The position numbers and the translations under genes were made by a program. Positions 7,061 through 16,300 of a stretch of 64,000 nt of DNA are shown here, in pieces. The stretch's first letter is position 1. Every line of letters starts with the position of its first letter. The notes under the pieces were generated by a model that searched no databases, was not told the origin of the DNA, and was given only the letters and a program-made list of their open reading frames with translations. Source of the stretch: RGIG3701 sp030530205 (GTDB taxonomy: Bacteria; Planctomycetota; Planctomycetia; Pirellulales; Thermoguttaceae); the NCBI GenBank assembly GCA_030530205.1, contig JAUMVK010000011.1, forward strand, positions 1-64,000, given 5' to 3'.

Positions 7061-7492
7061 ATGGACGAATTGATAAAAATTGCCTTAGAAGCGGATTTGA
7101 GTAGCCTTAAAAAAGCGGAAAAGGAACTTGGTACGTTTCAAAAGGCATTTCTTTCTTTAAATAAGGTAATTGATGAACAATCCAAGTTGTTGACTTCCTA
7201 TTCAAGTATCGTAACAGCTATTGCTACATCATTCAAATCCATTCACCTTGCCGTAACTAACTTTATTATAACACCTCTTGCCGGGGCTGTCAATAGTTTC
7301 ATAGCCCTTGGCGACCAAATTTCCAAAACTTCACAAAGAATTGGAATGAGTACAGGAACTCTTGGAGGGCTTAAGTTTGCGGCTGAACAGTGCGGCGCGA
7401 ATTTTCAAATTGGCACATCTGACAAGTGCGTACCAGCCCCTTTTGACCCACAGGCTTTTCAGCTTGAAGTTTCTCCATCGCGGAAATCATAA
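7061..7492 (+). pseudogene. Phage tail tape-measure protein, truncated N-terminus (copy 1)
   Basis: 143 aa, clearly homologous to the protein at 50037-50795. Shared pattern: coiled-coil start (LKKAEKELGTFQKAF), two hydrophobic runs (SIVTAIATSFKSIHL, FIITPLAGAVNSFIALG), then GDQISKTSQRIGM and GGLKFAAEQCGANF. Tape-measure proteins are usually many hundreds of residues; here the homology stops at residue about 125, where an ISL3 transposase relic on the opposite strand (7418-7500) begins. The IS insertion and later deletions removed the rest. Confidence 0.7.
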
Positions 7493-7500
7493 ACCCGGTG
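7418..7500 (-). mobile_element. ISL3 transposase C-terminal relic
   Basis: Minus-strand sequence still encodes VYDFRDGE followed by frame-disrupted KILGIKR-like residues and the terminal word GTACGCACTTGTCAGATG. It corresponds to the last 35 codons of the transposase fragment at 47521-47690. It truncates the tape-measure gene. Confidence 0.65.
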
Positions 7501-7550
7501 TTTTGGCGTCTTGTTTTGCAGTTCCAATCAAAGTGGTCAAACCAAATCAT

Positions 7551-7668
<118 letters not shown>

Positions 7669-7691
7669 AAACATTGGCGCCGCTTTCAGAA

Positions 7692-7811
7692 CTCACGCGG
7701 AGCTGCGGAGACGCGGAGAATTAGAGAGTACGTTTGAGCGAATTATCAACGGCGATACGGACTCCCAACCTTCCCAACGATAGAACTCCGCGGTTCCGCA
7801 GCTCCGTGTGA
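7692..7811. repeat. Iterated-word inverted repeat (GCGGAGACGCGGAG type)
   Basis: Arms CTCACGCGGAGCTGCGGAG.. (7692-7719) and ..CCGCAGCTCCGTGTGAG (7785-7811). A half copy (CTCCGCGGCTCCGCGTGAG) lies at 6348-6367. No coding capacity. Confidence 0.7.
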
Positions 7812-7826
7812 GATCTGCTAAAAGAG

Positions 7827-7917
7827 GCGCCAGACTTATGGTTTTCGCAATGGAGAAACTTCGGGCTGAACCTCCCTGGGATCAAAAGGGAGCGGTATGC
7901 ACTTACCGGATGAATCA
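7827..7917 (+). mobile_element. ISL3 transposase C-terminal relic
   Basis: Plus strand encodes YGFRNGE, then a stop and shifted remains of the transposase tail, ending in the terminal word GGTATGCACTTACCGGATGAA. From here to 8091 I see nothing further except the ribosome site of the next gene. Confidence 0.6.
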
Positions 7918-8091
7918 AGTTTTTTGAGAAATCCTGAATTTCGTTCAACTTGATCTGCGTCGTAATTTACGAGGGAAGTTATACACCGTTAATGCCTTTC
8001 ACCTTGAATTCACCCCCCTTTTTCAAAAATCCAAATCTGGTATAATGGATCATAACTGATTCTGAATCCCTCATTAACGAAAGGACCCCCA

Positions 8092-8949
8092 ATGAACACA
8101 GTCACACTAAACGACGGAGTAAAGATCCCGCAGGTCGGTTTCGGCACGTACCAGATTCCACGTGGAAAAGAGACCGAGGACGCGGTGGCGTTTGCGCTCT
8201 CGTGCGGGTGCCGGCACATCGACACGGCCACGGCGTATTTCAACGAGGCGGACGTCGGAAAGGCCCTTCGCGCAAGCGGCCTGAAACGCGAGGACGTGTT
8301 CATCACCTCGAAACTCTGGCTTCAGGATTACGGCTACGAACCGGCCAAAAAAGGGATCGACGCCTCGCTGAGAAAGCTCGGGCTGGACTATATGGACCTC
8401 TACCTGATCCACCAGCCTTACGGCGATGTCCCGGGCGCGTGGAAGGCGATGGAAGAGGCCAAGGCCGCCGGCAAGATCCGATCCATCGGCGTGAGTAACA
8501 TGACCGTGAAGATCTGGAACGCGTTCGTGCCGCAGTTCGACACCATGCCGTCAGTCAACCAGATCGAGTACCACCCGTACCAGCAGCAGAAGGCGATCCG
8601 TGCGCTGATGGCGGAAAAGGAGACCGCCCTGGAAGCGTGGGCGCCTCTGGGGCAGGGCTGGGGCGGTTTGCTGAAGGAACCCCTCTTTGCCGATCTGGCC
8701 TCGAAGTATCAGAAGGACGTGGGGCAGATCGTCCTGCGTTTCGAGGTGCAGGAAGGCGCGATCGTCTTCCCGAAATCGGTCCATCCCGAACGGATCAAGT
8801 CGAATCTGCAGGTTTTCGATTTTGAACTCACGGACGACGAAATGGCCGCGATCCGCGCGCTGGACAAAGGCGCCGGGATGCACGACCCCGACACGCCCGG
8901 CTTTGGCGAGTGGCTGCTCACCAAGTACGATGTGCACGCGGATGAGTAA
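8092..8949 (+). CDS. Aldo/keto reductase
   Basis: 285 aa, full length for the family. NAD(P)H-dependent reduction of aldehydes or ketones in the cytoplasm. The catalytic tetrad is visible: Asp44 and Tyr49 (HIDTATAYFNE), Lys74 (SKLW) and His107 (LIHQP). The GFGTYQ start, the IGVSN motif and the PKSVHPERIKSN cofactor segment near the C-terminus place it with the 2,5-diketo-D-gluconate-reductase-like branch. Start at 8092 is supported by AAAGGA eight bases upstream. It is a single gene between an IS-rich gap and a divergent-function neighbour, so the substrate is not indicated. Confidence 0.93.
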   Translation: MNTVTLNDGVKIPQVGFGTYQIPRGKETEDAVAFALSCGCRHIDTATAYFNEADVGKALRASGLKREDVFITSKLWLQDYGYEPAKKGIDASLRKLGLDYMDLYLIHQPYGDVPGAWKAMEEAKAAGKIRSIGVSNMTVKIWNAFVPQFDTMPSVNQIEYHPYQQQKAIRALMAEKETALEAWAPLGQGWGGLLKEPLFADLASKYQKDVGQIVLRFEVQEGAIVFPKSVHPERIKSNLQVFDFELTDDEMAAIRALDKGAGMHDPDTPGFGEWLLTKYDVHADE

Positions 8950-8990
8950 AATCTGACTGCCAACACGATTCCAGTTCCGCTTCAAACCGG

Positions 8991-9095
8991 GATTTAAACA
9001 CGGATTTACACGGATTTATGGGATTAAAAGGATTTTATTTTGAGAAAAGTTAATCTGCGGAAATCCATTTAATCCGTGAAAATCCGTGTTTAAAT
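8991..9095. repeat. Iterated-word inverted repeat (CACGGATTTA type)
   Basis: Left arm 8991-9034 with ACACGGATTTACACGGATTTA, right arm 9051-9095 with AATCCGTGAAAATCCGTGTT. Arms pair imperfectly over about 40 bp. Lies between the aldo/keto reductase and the GH99-like gene. Confidence 0.7.
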
Positions 9096-9142
9096 AGGAG
9101 TTTGGAACGCGACGTCCCCCCCTTTGATTTCCTGGCCGAACT

Positions 9143-10711
9143 ATGGCTTGGGCGCGTAATACGATGATGAACTTTTTGATGACTAAGCGTTTTGTGCTCG
9201 CCTTACTGTGCGTAATGGCGGGGCTTTTTGTGAATCCGGCGGTTGCAAACGAGCCGGCGCAAGCGAATGAGCACCAGGTGGGGATCTTCTACTTCCTCTG
9301 GCTCGGCGAGCACGGGAAGTCCGGGCCTTATGACGTGACGAAGATCCTGGCGGCCGACCCCAACGCGGGGCACAAGCCTGACAGTCCCGTCTGGGGCGGC
9401 GTGGGGACGTACCACCACTGGGGCGAGCCGCTTTACGGCTACTACTTCTCCGACGACGAGTGGGTCGTGCGCCGCCATATAAAACTCCTCATGCAGGCCG
9501 GCATCGACTTCCTGTTCTTCGACACGACGAACGCCGCCATCTACGAGAAAAACGCCAAACTCGTCCTGAGCGTCCTGAAGGAATACCACGACGCGGGCTG
9601 GCAGGTCCCCAAGGTCATGTTCTACACCAACACGGCTTCCGGCCGGACCGTCCAGAAACTTTACGACACGATTTACGGGCCCGGCTTCGCTCGTGAGGTC
9701 TGGTACGAGCTGGACGGCAAACCCGTCATCGTGGCGAGGAAGGACGAATGCTCCACGGAAATGCAGGCGTTTTTCACCATCGTGAAGTCGCAGTGGCCCA
9801 ACGAACCGTCGAAGAAAGGCGGCTGGCCGTGGATGGACTTCACGCGCCCGCAGAGGCTTTTTGAGGGCGAGGAGATCGCGGTGAGCGTGATGAACGTCTC
9901 GGTCGCGCAGCACCCGCAGCTACATTTCGGCGACAGCGCGATGTACGGCGAAACGGGAAACTGCGGCCGAGCCTTCCACAACGGCGTGAACGACCCCACC
10001 CCCGATGCGTGGAAAAAGGGGTTCAACTTTCAGGAGCAATGGGACCGGGCGTTCGAGGCGAGACCCGATATCGTTTTGGTGACCGGCTGGAACGAGTGGA
10101 TCGCCGGGCGCTGGCGGGGAAGTCCGGACCGGCCGATCATGTTCGTGGACTGCGCGAATTACGAGTATTCCCGCGACATCGAGATGATGCGCGGCGGGTA
10201 CGGCGACAGTTACTTCCTCAAGCTTCGCGAGAACGTCCGGAAGTTCAAGGGGATCACGGACGACGAGACTCCAAACCCGCCGGATCAGCCGAAACGTTTC
10301 CGCTGCTTCGCCGATTCCGCGATGCCCCGGGACCACGCCGGCTACGGCACGACGTACGTGAACCGCACGCAGCGCAACGCGCCGGAATGGATCGACGTGA
10401 CGCACGACGTCCGGAACATCACGTTCGTGGTGAAGACGCAAAAACCCATCACCGGCAAAGAGGGCGAGGGGGATTTCATGCGGATCCTGGTCAACGGGAA
10501 AGCCGTCAACCACCTCGGCAAGACGCAGATCGACGGCGATGTGATGACGCTCACGGTGCCGCGCAAGGCGCTGGGGCTTCCTGACGGCGAATTCCGTTTC
10601 GACTTCAAATTCGTGGACTCGACGGAGCCGTGCCTTGACCCGCTCGACTGGTACGACCACGGCGTCGTGGAACCGCTCGGCCGCGTCGCGTTCCACTACC
10701 GTGGAAAGTGA
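9143..10711 (+). CDS. Secreted GH99-like (WbsX/endo-mannanase-like) glycoside hydrolase
   Basis: 522 aa. An export signal (MTKRFVLALLCVMAGLFVNPAVA) lies behind an upstream extension; ATGs at 9143, 9161 and 9164 are all possible since no clear ribosome site is seen. The mature protein opens with VGIFYFLWLG and contains GIDFLFFDTTN, KPVIVARKDE, and VTGWNEWIAG, the pattern of GH99/GH71-like TIM barrels (the E of GWNEW is a usual catalytic or binding residue). The last 110 residues form a separate beta-rich domain. Likely acts on extracytoplasmic glycans; the exact linkage is unknown. The following CAT-like gene begins 10 bp downstream, so they may be co-transcribed. Confidence 0.7.
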   Translation: MAWARNTMMNFLMTKRFVLALLCVMAGLFVNPAVANEPAQANEHQVGIFYFLWLGEHGKSGPYDVTKILAADPNAGHKPDSPVWGGVGTYHHWGEPLYGYYFSDDEWVVRRHIKLLMQAGIDFLFFDTTNAAIYEKNAKLVLSVLKEYHDAGWQVPKVMFYTNTASGRTVQKLYDTIYGPGFAREVWYELDGKPVIVARKDECSTEMQAFFTIVKSQWPNEPSKKGGWPWMDFTRPQRLFEGEEIAVSVMNVSVAQHPQLHFGDSAMYGETGNCGRAFHNGVNDPTPDAWKKGFNFQEQWDRAFEARPDIVLVTGWNEWIAGRWRGSPDRPIMFVDCANYEYSRDIEMMRGGYGDSYFLKLRENVRKFKGITDDETPNPPDQPKRFRCFADSAMPRDHAGYGTTYVNRTQRNAPEWIDVTHDVRNITFVVKTQKPITGKEGEGDFMRILVNGKAVNHLGKTQIDGDVMTLTVPRKALGLPDGEFRFDFKFVDSTEPCLDPLDWYDHGVVEPLGRVAFHYRGK

Positions 10712-10721
10712 GGTGGAAAAC

Positions 10722-11378
10722 GTGAACTACAGAATCATCGACAAAGAAACGTACTACCGCAAGGGCGTTTTCCGGCACTTCACGGAGGATTGCAAGTGCT
10801 CCACCTCCATGACGGCGAGACTTGATGTGACCGATCTGGCGGCGTATTCCAAAGGGACCAATACCCGGTTTTACCTCAATTTCCTGTACATCCTCTCGAA
10901 GGTTTTGAACTCCCGCGACGATTACAGGATGGGCTATAACTGGAAAACCGGGGAGCTGCTCTGCTTCGACGTGATCCATCCCACGCAGTATGTTTTTCAC
11001 GAGGATACCGAAACGTTCACGCTTGTTTATTCCACCTACTGCGAGGATTACGAAACGTTCTACACCCACGCCCTTGAGGACGTGGAAAAGGTCAAAAAGA
11101 CCCGCGAATACGGCCTGGATCCGGCCAATCACCCGAACTGGTTCGACGCTTCGTATATTTCGTGGCTTTCCTACGACTCGCTGAACATCGAGCTTCCGGA
11201 CGGGTATTTGTACTTTTTGCCGATCATCAACTGGGGGAGGTACCACGAGGAAAACGGCCGGCTTCAAATGCCCGTGACGGTGCGGCTGAACCATGCGATC
11301 GCTGACGGTTTTCACATCGCCAACGTTTATCGGCTTTTAGAGAAGGAAATCGGCGTTTTTTGCCATGGAGCCGAATAA
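10722..11378 (+). CDS. Chloramphenicol acetyltransferase family (CatA-type) acetyltransferase
   Basis: 218 aa, the usual CAT length of about 213-219. GTG at 10722 is the best start: a GAGGTGG site precedes it and the N-terminus MNYRIIDKETYYRKGVF then aligns with CAT proteins. The active-site segment LNHAIADGFHI supplies His191 and Asp195 (family form HHxxxDG; here the first His is Asn). The trimer-forming WxxxSYDSLNIELP region is present. It transfers acetyl from acetyl-CoA to a hydroxyl group. Whether chloramphenicol is a substrate cannot be told; the chromosomal setting behind a glycosidase gene suggests an intrinsic acetyltransferase rather than a recently acquired resistance gene. Confidence 0.85.
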   Translation: MNYRIIDKETYYRKGVFRHFTEDCKCSTSMTARLDVTDLAAYSKGTNTRFYLNFLYILSKVLNSRDDYRMGYNWKTGELLCFDVIHPTQYVFHEDTETFTLVYSTYCEDYETFYTHALEDVEKVKKTREYGLDPANHPNWFDASYISWLSYDSLNIELPDGYLYFLPIINWGRYHEENGRLQMPVTVRLNHAIADGFHIANVYRLLEKEIGVFCHGAE

Positions 11379-11382
11379 GTTA

Positions 11383-11497
11383 GGAGTTAGGAGTGAGGAG
11401 TTAGGAGTTGCGCTTACGCGTAACGCTGCTTTCAGAAAGAGCTTAACCCGTAAAAGCCGAAGGCTTTTCCAACTCCTCACTCCTCACTACTCCGAAG
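11383..11497. repeat. Iterated-word inverted repeat (GGAGTTAGGAGTGAGGAG type), copy 1
   Basis: Left arm built from TTAGGAGTTAGGAGTGAGGAG words, right arm AACTCCTCACTCCTCACT, with about 70 nt between that includes a second small inverted pair (CCGAAGGCTTTT region). Copies at 24542-24617 and 43474-43628. Confidence 0.7.
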
Positions 11498-11508
11498 GAG
11501 GAATGAAC

Positions 11509-11838
11509 ATGAAAGAGACCCTTATCTGGCTGCTCACGATGCTCCCCACGAGCCTGCTTTTCACCGGCATCGGTATTTTCGCGATGCTGCGCAAGAAACC
11601 GATGTGGTTCTGGTCGGGGACCACGGTCAGCGAAGATGAGATCTCCGACGTGCCCGCCTATAACCGGGCGAACGGCTGGATGTGGATCGCCTACTCCCTG
11701 ATTTTCTGGGCCAGTACGGTCCTCGGCCTTTTTCAGATCGAAGTGGCCGCCATCTGCCTGATGGTGGGCTGCGTCGCCGGGATCCCCGCCCTGATCATCG
11801 CCTACACCCTGATCTACGCCAAATACCGGCGGAAATGA
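11509..11838 (+). CDS. Small membrane protein, DUF3784/SdpI-like, 109 aa
   Basis: ATG at 11509 is chosen because GAAGGAGG lies seven bases upstream; ATG at 11503 would be too close. Three hydrophobic segments (about 8-28, 57-75, 80-102). The middle motif PMWFWSGTTVSEDEISDVPAYNRANG followed by MW is typical of small DUF3784-like or SdpI-related membrane proteins widespread in gut bacteria. Such proteins have no firm function; SdpI is an immunity protein. It is followed 41 bp later by another small protein gene on the same strand. Confidence 0.75.
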   Translation: MKETLIWLLTMLPTSLLFTGIGIFAMLRKKPMWFWSGTTVSEDEISDVPAYNRANGWMWIAYSLIFWASTVLGLFQIEVAAICLMVGCVAGIPALIIAYTLIYAKYRRK

Positions 11839-11878
11839 GGAATCAAATTTTCAGTTGCCAGTTTCAAAGGAGAACCAA

Positions 11879-12277
11879 ATGAAAATCGAAGCCGCGGATT
11901 ACCCGCCCTGCCCCGCCACGCCCGAACTGATCCGGGAACTTCTCGCCGACGACCGCAAGCGCGGGGAGTACATGATCCTCGACAAAGACGACGGCAATGA
12001 CTTCCTCCAGATCGCCGGCGACTGCGCGAAAGACGGTTTCCACATCGAATACCGCGAGGGCGAGCAGATGTTCTGCCTCCCCAATGGCGTTTCCCAGGCC
12101 GAGGCGGAGAGCATTTTCCTCGAGTACCTCAGCGGCTCGGACGGCTGGAAAACCCGTTTCCCGTGGGAGCCGATGGAGATCCCGAAGCATACCGGCCGAA
12201 ACATCCTGATCGTCGCCCTCGTGATCGTTTTCCTGTGCCTGTACCTCGCGGCCAAGTTCCACTCCCTCATGCACTGA
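11879..12277 (+). CDS. Unknown tail-anchored protein, 132 aa
   Basis: ATG at 11879 after AAAGGAG. A soluble acidic part (residues 1-105, with KRGEYMILDKDDGNDFLQIA) is followed by one C-terminal membrane helix (LIVALVIVFLCLYLAA). The soluble part has the order and lengths of small alpha/beta proteins that bind partners, but I do not recognise it. Located between a small membrane protein and a BASS transporter gene on the same strand. Confidence 0.7.
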   Translation: MKIEAADYPPCPATPELIRELLADDRKRGEYMILDKDDGNDFLQIAGDCAKDGFHIEYREGEQMFCLPNGVSQAEAESIFLEYLSGSDGWKTRFPWEPMEIPKHTGRNILIVALVIVFLCLYLAAKFHSLMH

Positions 12278-12302
12278 TTTCCCTGAAACCTAAAACCAAC
12301 CG

Positions 12303-13304
12303 ATGAACAACATAAAGCCCAAAACCACCTCCACCTTTCTGACCAAAACGGCCCAAATCCTCCGGGCTCATGCGTTTGGGATCGCCGTCCTTCTTTGCGC
12401 GGCGGTGGCCCTCATCTTCCCCGAGGCGTTCATCTCCTGGGGAGGGGTGAAACTCACGACACTGGTCGTTCCTGCCATCCAGCTGATTATGTTCGGCATG
12501 GGAACGACGCTGGCCCCGGCTGATTTTGTTCGCGTTGTCAAGCGTCCGTGGGCGGTGGGGATCGGCGTCGGGCTACAGTTCCTCATCATGCCGCTGGTGG
12601 GGTTGGCACTTGCGAAGATCTGCGGTTTTCCCCCCGAACTGGCAGCAGGCTGTGTACTCGTCGGGTCGGTCGCAGGAGGCACGGCCTCGAACGTCATCGC
12701 GTTTCTCGCCAAGGCCGACGTAGCGCTCTCGGTCACCATGACGTGCTGCTCTACCCTGCTCTCGCCGTTCATCACGCCGGTGGCCATGAAAGTCCTCGCG
12801 GGGTGCTTCATCGAGATCGACGTCCTGAAAATGATGGTCGAGATCCTGAAAGTGGTCGTGGTGCCCATCGCCGCCGGTGCGGTCGTCCACTATCTTTTCC
12901 GTGAGCAATTCGCCCGGCACAAGAGCGTTTGCGACCGTGCGCTCTCCCTCCTTTCCATGACCGGGATCTGCTTCACGATCATCGCCATCACGGCCCCCTG
13001 CCGCAGCGTTTTGTCCTCGGCCGGCCCGCTGCTGGTCGCGGCTGCGATCGCCCATAACGTCATCGGCTACCTGGGCGGGTACTGGGTCACGCGCCTGACC
13101 GGACGCTTTACGCATCTCGGCGAGACGGAGGCCCGAACCGTCGCGATCGAGGTCGGAATGCAGAACAGCGGCCTGGCTTCCGCCCTTGCCGTAGGGCTTC
13201 TCCATAGCCCGGTCACTGCGCTTCCCGCCAACATTTTCTCGATCTGGATGGACTTCTCCGGCTCCCTGATCGCGAATTGGTGGGGCCGCCACCCCGCGGA
13301 TTGA
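12303..13304 (+). CDS. BASS-family sodium-dependent transporter
   Basis: 333 aa with nine to ten hydrophobic helices. Family signs: the MFGMGTTLAPADF segment, GSVAGGTASNVIAFLAKADVALSV (the conserved crossing region of bile acid:sodium symporters), and EVGMQNSGLASALA near the end. BASS proteins import organic anions such as bile acids, pantoate or pyruvate with sodium. Start at 12303 lacks a strong ribosome site but matches the family length. Convergent with the GH2 gene that ends at 13338. Confidence 0.92.
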   Translation: MNNIKPKTTSTFLTKTAQILRAHAFGIAVLLCAAVALIFPEAFISWGGVKLTTLVVPAIQLIMFGMGTTLAPADFVRVVKRPWAVGIGVGLQFLIMPLVGLALAKICGFPPELAAGCVLVGSVAGGTASNVIAFLAKADVALSVTMTCCSTLLSPFITPVAMKVLAGCFIEIDVLKMMVEILKVVVVPIAAGAVVHYLFREQFARHKSVCDRALSLLSMTGICFTIIAITAPCRSVLSSAGPLLVAAAIAHNVIGYLGGYWVTRLTGRFTHLGETEARTVAIEVGMQNSGLASALAVGLLHSPVTALPANIFSIWMDFSGSLIANWWGRHPAD

Positions 13305-13337
13305 ACATCGTCCCGCCGCGAGGTAAACCTCGAAGTC

Positions 13338-16300
13338 TTACTGGATCCGGAAACTCTCGAAATGAATATTCCGGTCGTCGCGGGTTTCCGGGTCCCAGAG
13401 GTCGTTGGTGAACTGGAGACTGATTTCATGCTCGCCCGCCGGGATTTCCACGTCGGGAGAAATCGTCCAGTCGCGCATGTCCTCGGAGTCGAGATCAAAC
13501 TCGCCGATCACCTTTCCGTCCAGACGCAGATTCACGTGCGGGTACTCGCCCATGCACTGCGAGCCCGAGGCACGCAGCGTGAACGTCCTGTGGCCGGGCT
13601 GGAGGAACGTCACGTTTTGAACGAGCGAGCCGTTCGTACCCCAGCCGAGCGTCGGAACGCCACGGGTTTCCGTGACCTTCCACGGTTTCGGGCCGTTGCG
13701 CTGTTCCCAGTCGGACGGGCCGAGCAGCGTCCCACCCAGAAGAAGCCGGGCAGAAATTCCCGCTCCCGAGAGGATCGAACGAATGTAACGGTCCGCGCGC
13801 GGCGTAGGTTCGTCTGGGGCGAAGCACTTCACGCAGTCGATCACCCAACCGGGCGCGATGCGAGCGGCGACCGTGGGTTCCAGAAGCGTTTCGATTTTCA
13901 GAGAGTCACTCCCCTCGATCCGTTTCAACGGAATCAGACGCACGCCGCGGAAGTAAAGGTTTCGGTCCTCACGCGTGACAGGGTCCCAGAGGTCGTTCGT
14001 GAACGTGATGGAAAGCCGCTGCTTCCCGCCGGCGCACTTCACGAAAAGGCCCTTTTTCTCGTACTCGGGGCGCATTTCAACGATCCCGGCCGGGTGGGAA
14101 TCCAGACGAACGTCGAGGATGCAGCCCACGCCCTGGAGCGTCGTGCCGCGGCCCTCGATCTCGAGAAACGCCCACCCCTGCGGGCAGTCGATCTCCGTTT
14201 CGAGCGTTTGGTTCACTCCGACGAAAAGCGAGTTTTCCTGCTCGACCACGTGATGGGGGCGCTCCCGATTGGAGGCGAACCGGTCAAATCCGTAAAATGG
14301 GACCGACTCCCTTTGATCGAAATCGGGCGCAAACGGCATGATCTGCCAGTCGGCGACCTGCAGGACCGGCGTCATTTGGCGATTCGTCAGCCCCTTGCGA
14401 CTTCCCGTCCAATACAAATCGCACGACGTACATGCGGCCAGACCCGCTTTCGGGAAATCTTCGCAGGCGGGACTGGCCTCTTTCCGAATGACCGGCCCGT
14501 GGAACGGCTGGAGAGAAACCGAGGCCGGGAGGACCGACTTCCATTTCGGAAGGTTTTCGGGGGTTAGGCCGAATAGAACGAACTGCTCGCCGGGACGCGG
14601 TGAAACCGGTTCGGAGGCGGCGTTGACGAAGGTCAGAGCTTCCGGAGCATCCTCGCGTGGTGTAACGTCGAAACCAAGCCGGGCCATGGTTTTCTGGATC
14701 TGGCCGGTGGTGTCGATGACCGCCAGTTTCCGTTGCGGGGTCTGGGGCAAATCGTCCTGGAGGAAACGTTCAAGCCAGGCCGCCATGGACGGTGAACTGT
14801 ACCAACGCTCCGAGACCGGGAACTGGCAGAGGATCAGGTTCCGGTGGCGCAAAATCGGGCAGTACTCGAACCCATTCGGGCCGCCCAGACGGACCTGGTT
14901 TCCGTTGAGGACGTACGGTTCAAAGGCCGCGTTTTCCGGGAAAAGGAACGGGTGGTGAACCGCCGGGTACTCGGTAAATGCCGTGTTTCGTGGGTCGCCG
15001 ACCGTCGTTTGGGCCTGATGGACCGGGAAAAGCCCCGCCGGGTATTCGTCCTGTTCCAGAATGATCACTTTGTGGGTCGGATCGCCCAGAAATTCGTTCA
15101 ATTTATCGACGAACGAGCTGGCCCCCACGACAAAACGAGGATTTTCCGCCTTTTGCTCCGCCGCGGCCAAAGCCTGAAGCTGGTTTTTCCCGATGATGAG
15201 CGCCGAGGCCTGCGCCAGGGCCGGGTCGTTCAGGTCCTTGACCTCCACCGCGCCCAAACCTTTGGCGAGATCGGAGGCTCCCAGAACCGCGACGCTCTGC
15301 GCATAGGGAACGGTTTTCGTGTAGTCGGCTCGCTGGGCGACCAGAATTTCGACTTCCCGCTCCACTTTTCCTTCCTCAAGGAAGAAATGGTCCTCACCTT
15401 TCGGGAGCAAGCCTCCGGTTTTCGACCAATCCGGGTTCCACTCCGGCTTTTCCGAACGGACCGGTTTGTGGGTCAGCGTGATTTTGACCCGACCATTTTT
15501 TATGAGGGACGCGGGAATTTCCAGCGCGACCCGTTTGCGTTCTGCCGGGCCGAGAACTTCGACGCCGGTTTTCCCGCCCACGCCAAACTTCACCTCACGC
15601 GGGCAGTCGGAATCGTTCACGAGCCATAAATTTCCCTGAATCACCGTCTCCGCGAAGGCTTCCGCCGGAAGCGGCTCGAGAATAAAATTGACCGGTTCGT
15701 AAGCGTCCCGGACGGCAGCGTAGCGGGGGTTTTTCTCGCTTTCCATCTCCGGTGCGGGCGAGTACTCCGTGATGACCCATGGACAAAGGCCCGTCACGCC
15801 AGCGGCGCGGTAAGCCGGGATTTGCATCGACCAGGTTTTTCCTTTCGCCTTGCCGTTCACCCAGCCGAATTCCTCCGAGTACGCCTCGTCGCCCAGGACG
15901 AGCGAGTACGGGTCGTTCCGCGTGAAGTGCTGAATGTGAAGGAACTCGCCGATGTAGAATGGCTTTTTGCGGTCCCACTTCCAGAACTCGTTCGGGTAGC
16001 AGGCCATGAATTTTCCGTCGTCCATCCACCAGCAGTCGTGCGGCCAGTTCTGGTCCTCGTTCCCGGGCCGGATCCCTGCGTAGTCCATCGGGTAGTGCGT
16101 GTTCACGACGTCGGCCACGCCTTCCGGGTCCATGTCGCCGTCGTAGGAAATCGGGCGCGTGGAGTCGAACGTCTTGGCCTTTTTGCCAGCCTCGGCGAGA
16201 AAATGCAAGAGGTCCGGCAGAATGCGCTCACCGCCGCAGTGCGCGATCTCGTTTTCCATCGAGAGGAAGCAGAACGACGGATTGTTCCGGTGCTTTTTCT

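Noticed and set aside
13362..14567. 401-aa plus-strand frame opposite the GH2 gene
   Set aside because: Shadow frame, Arg-rich, crossing conserved CBM codons on the other strand.
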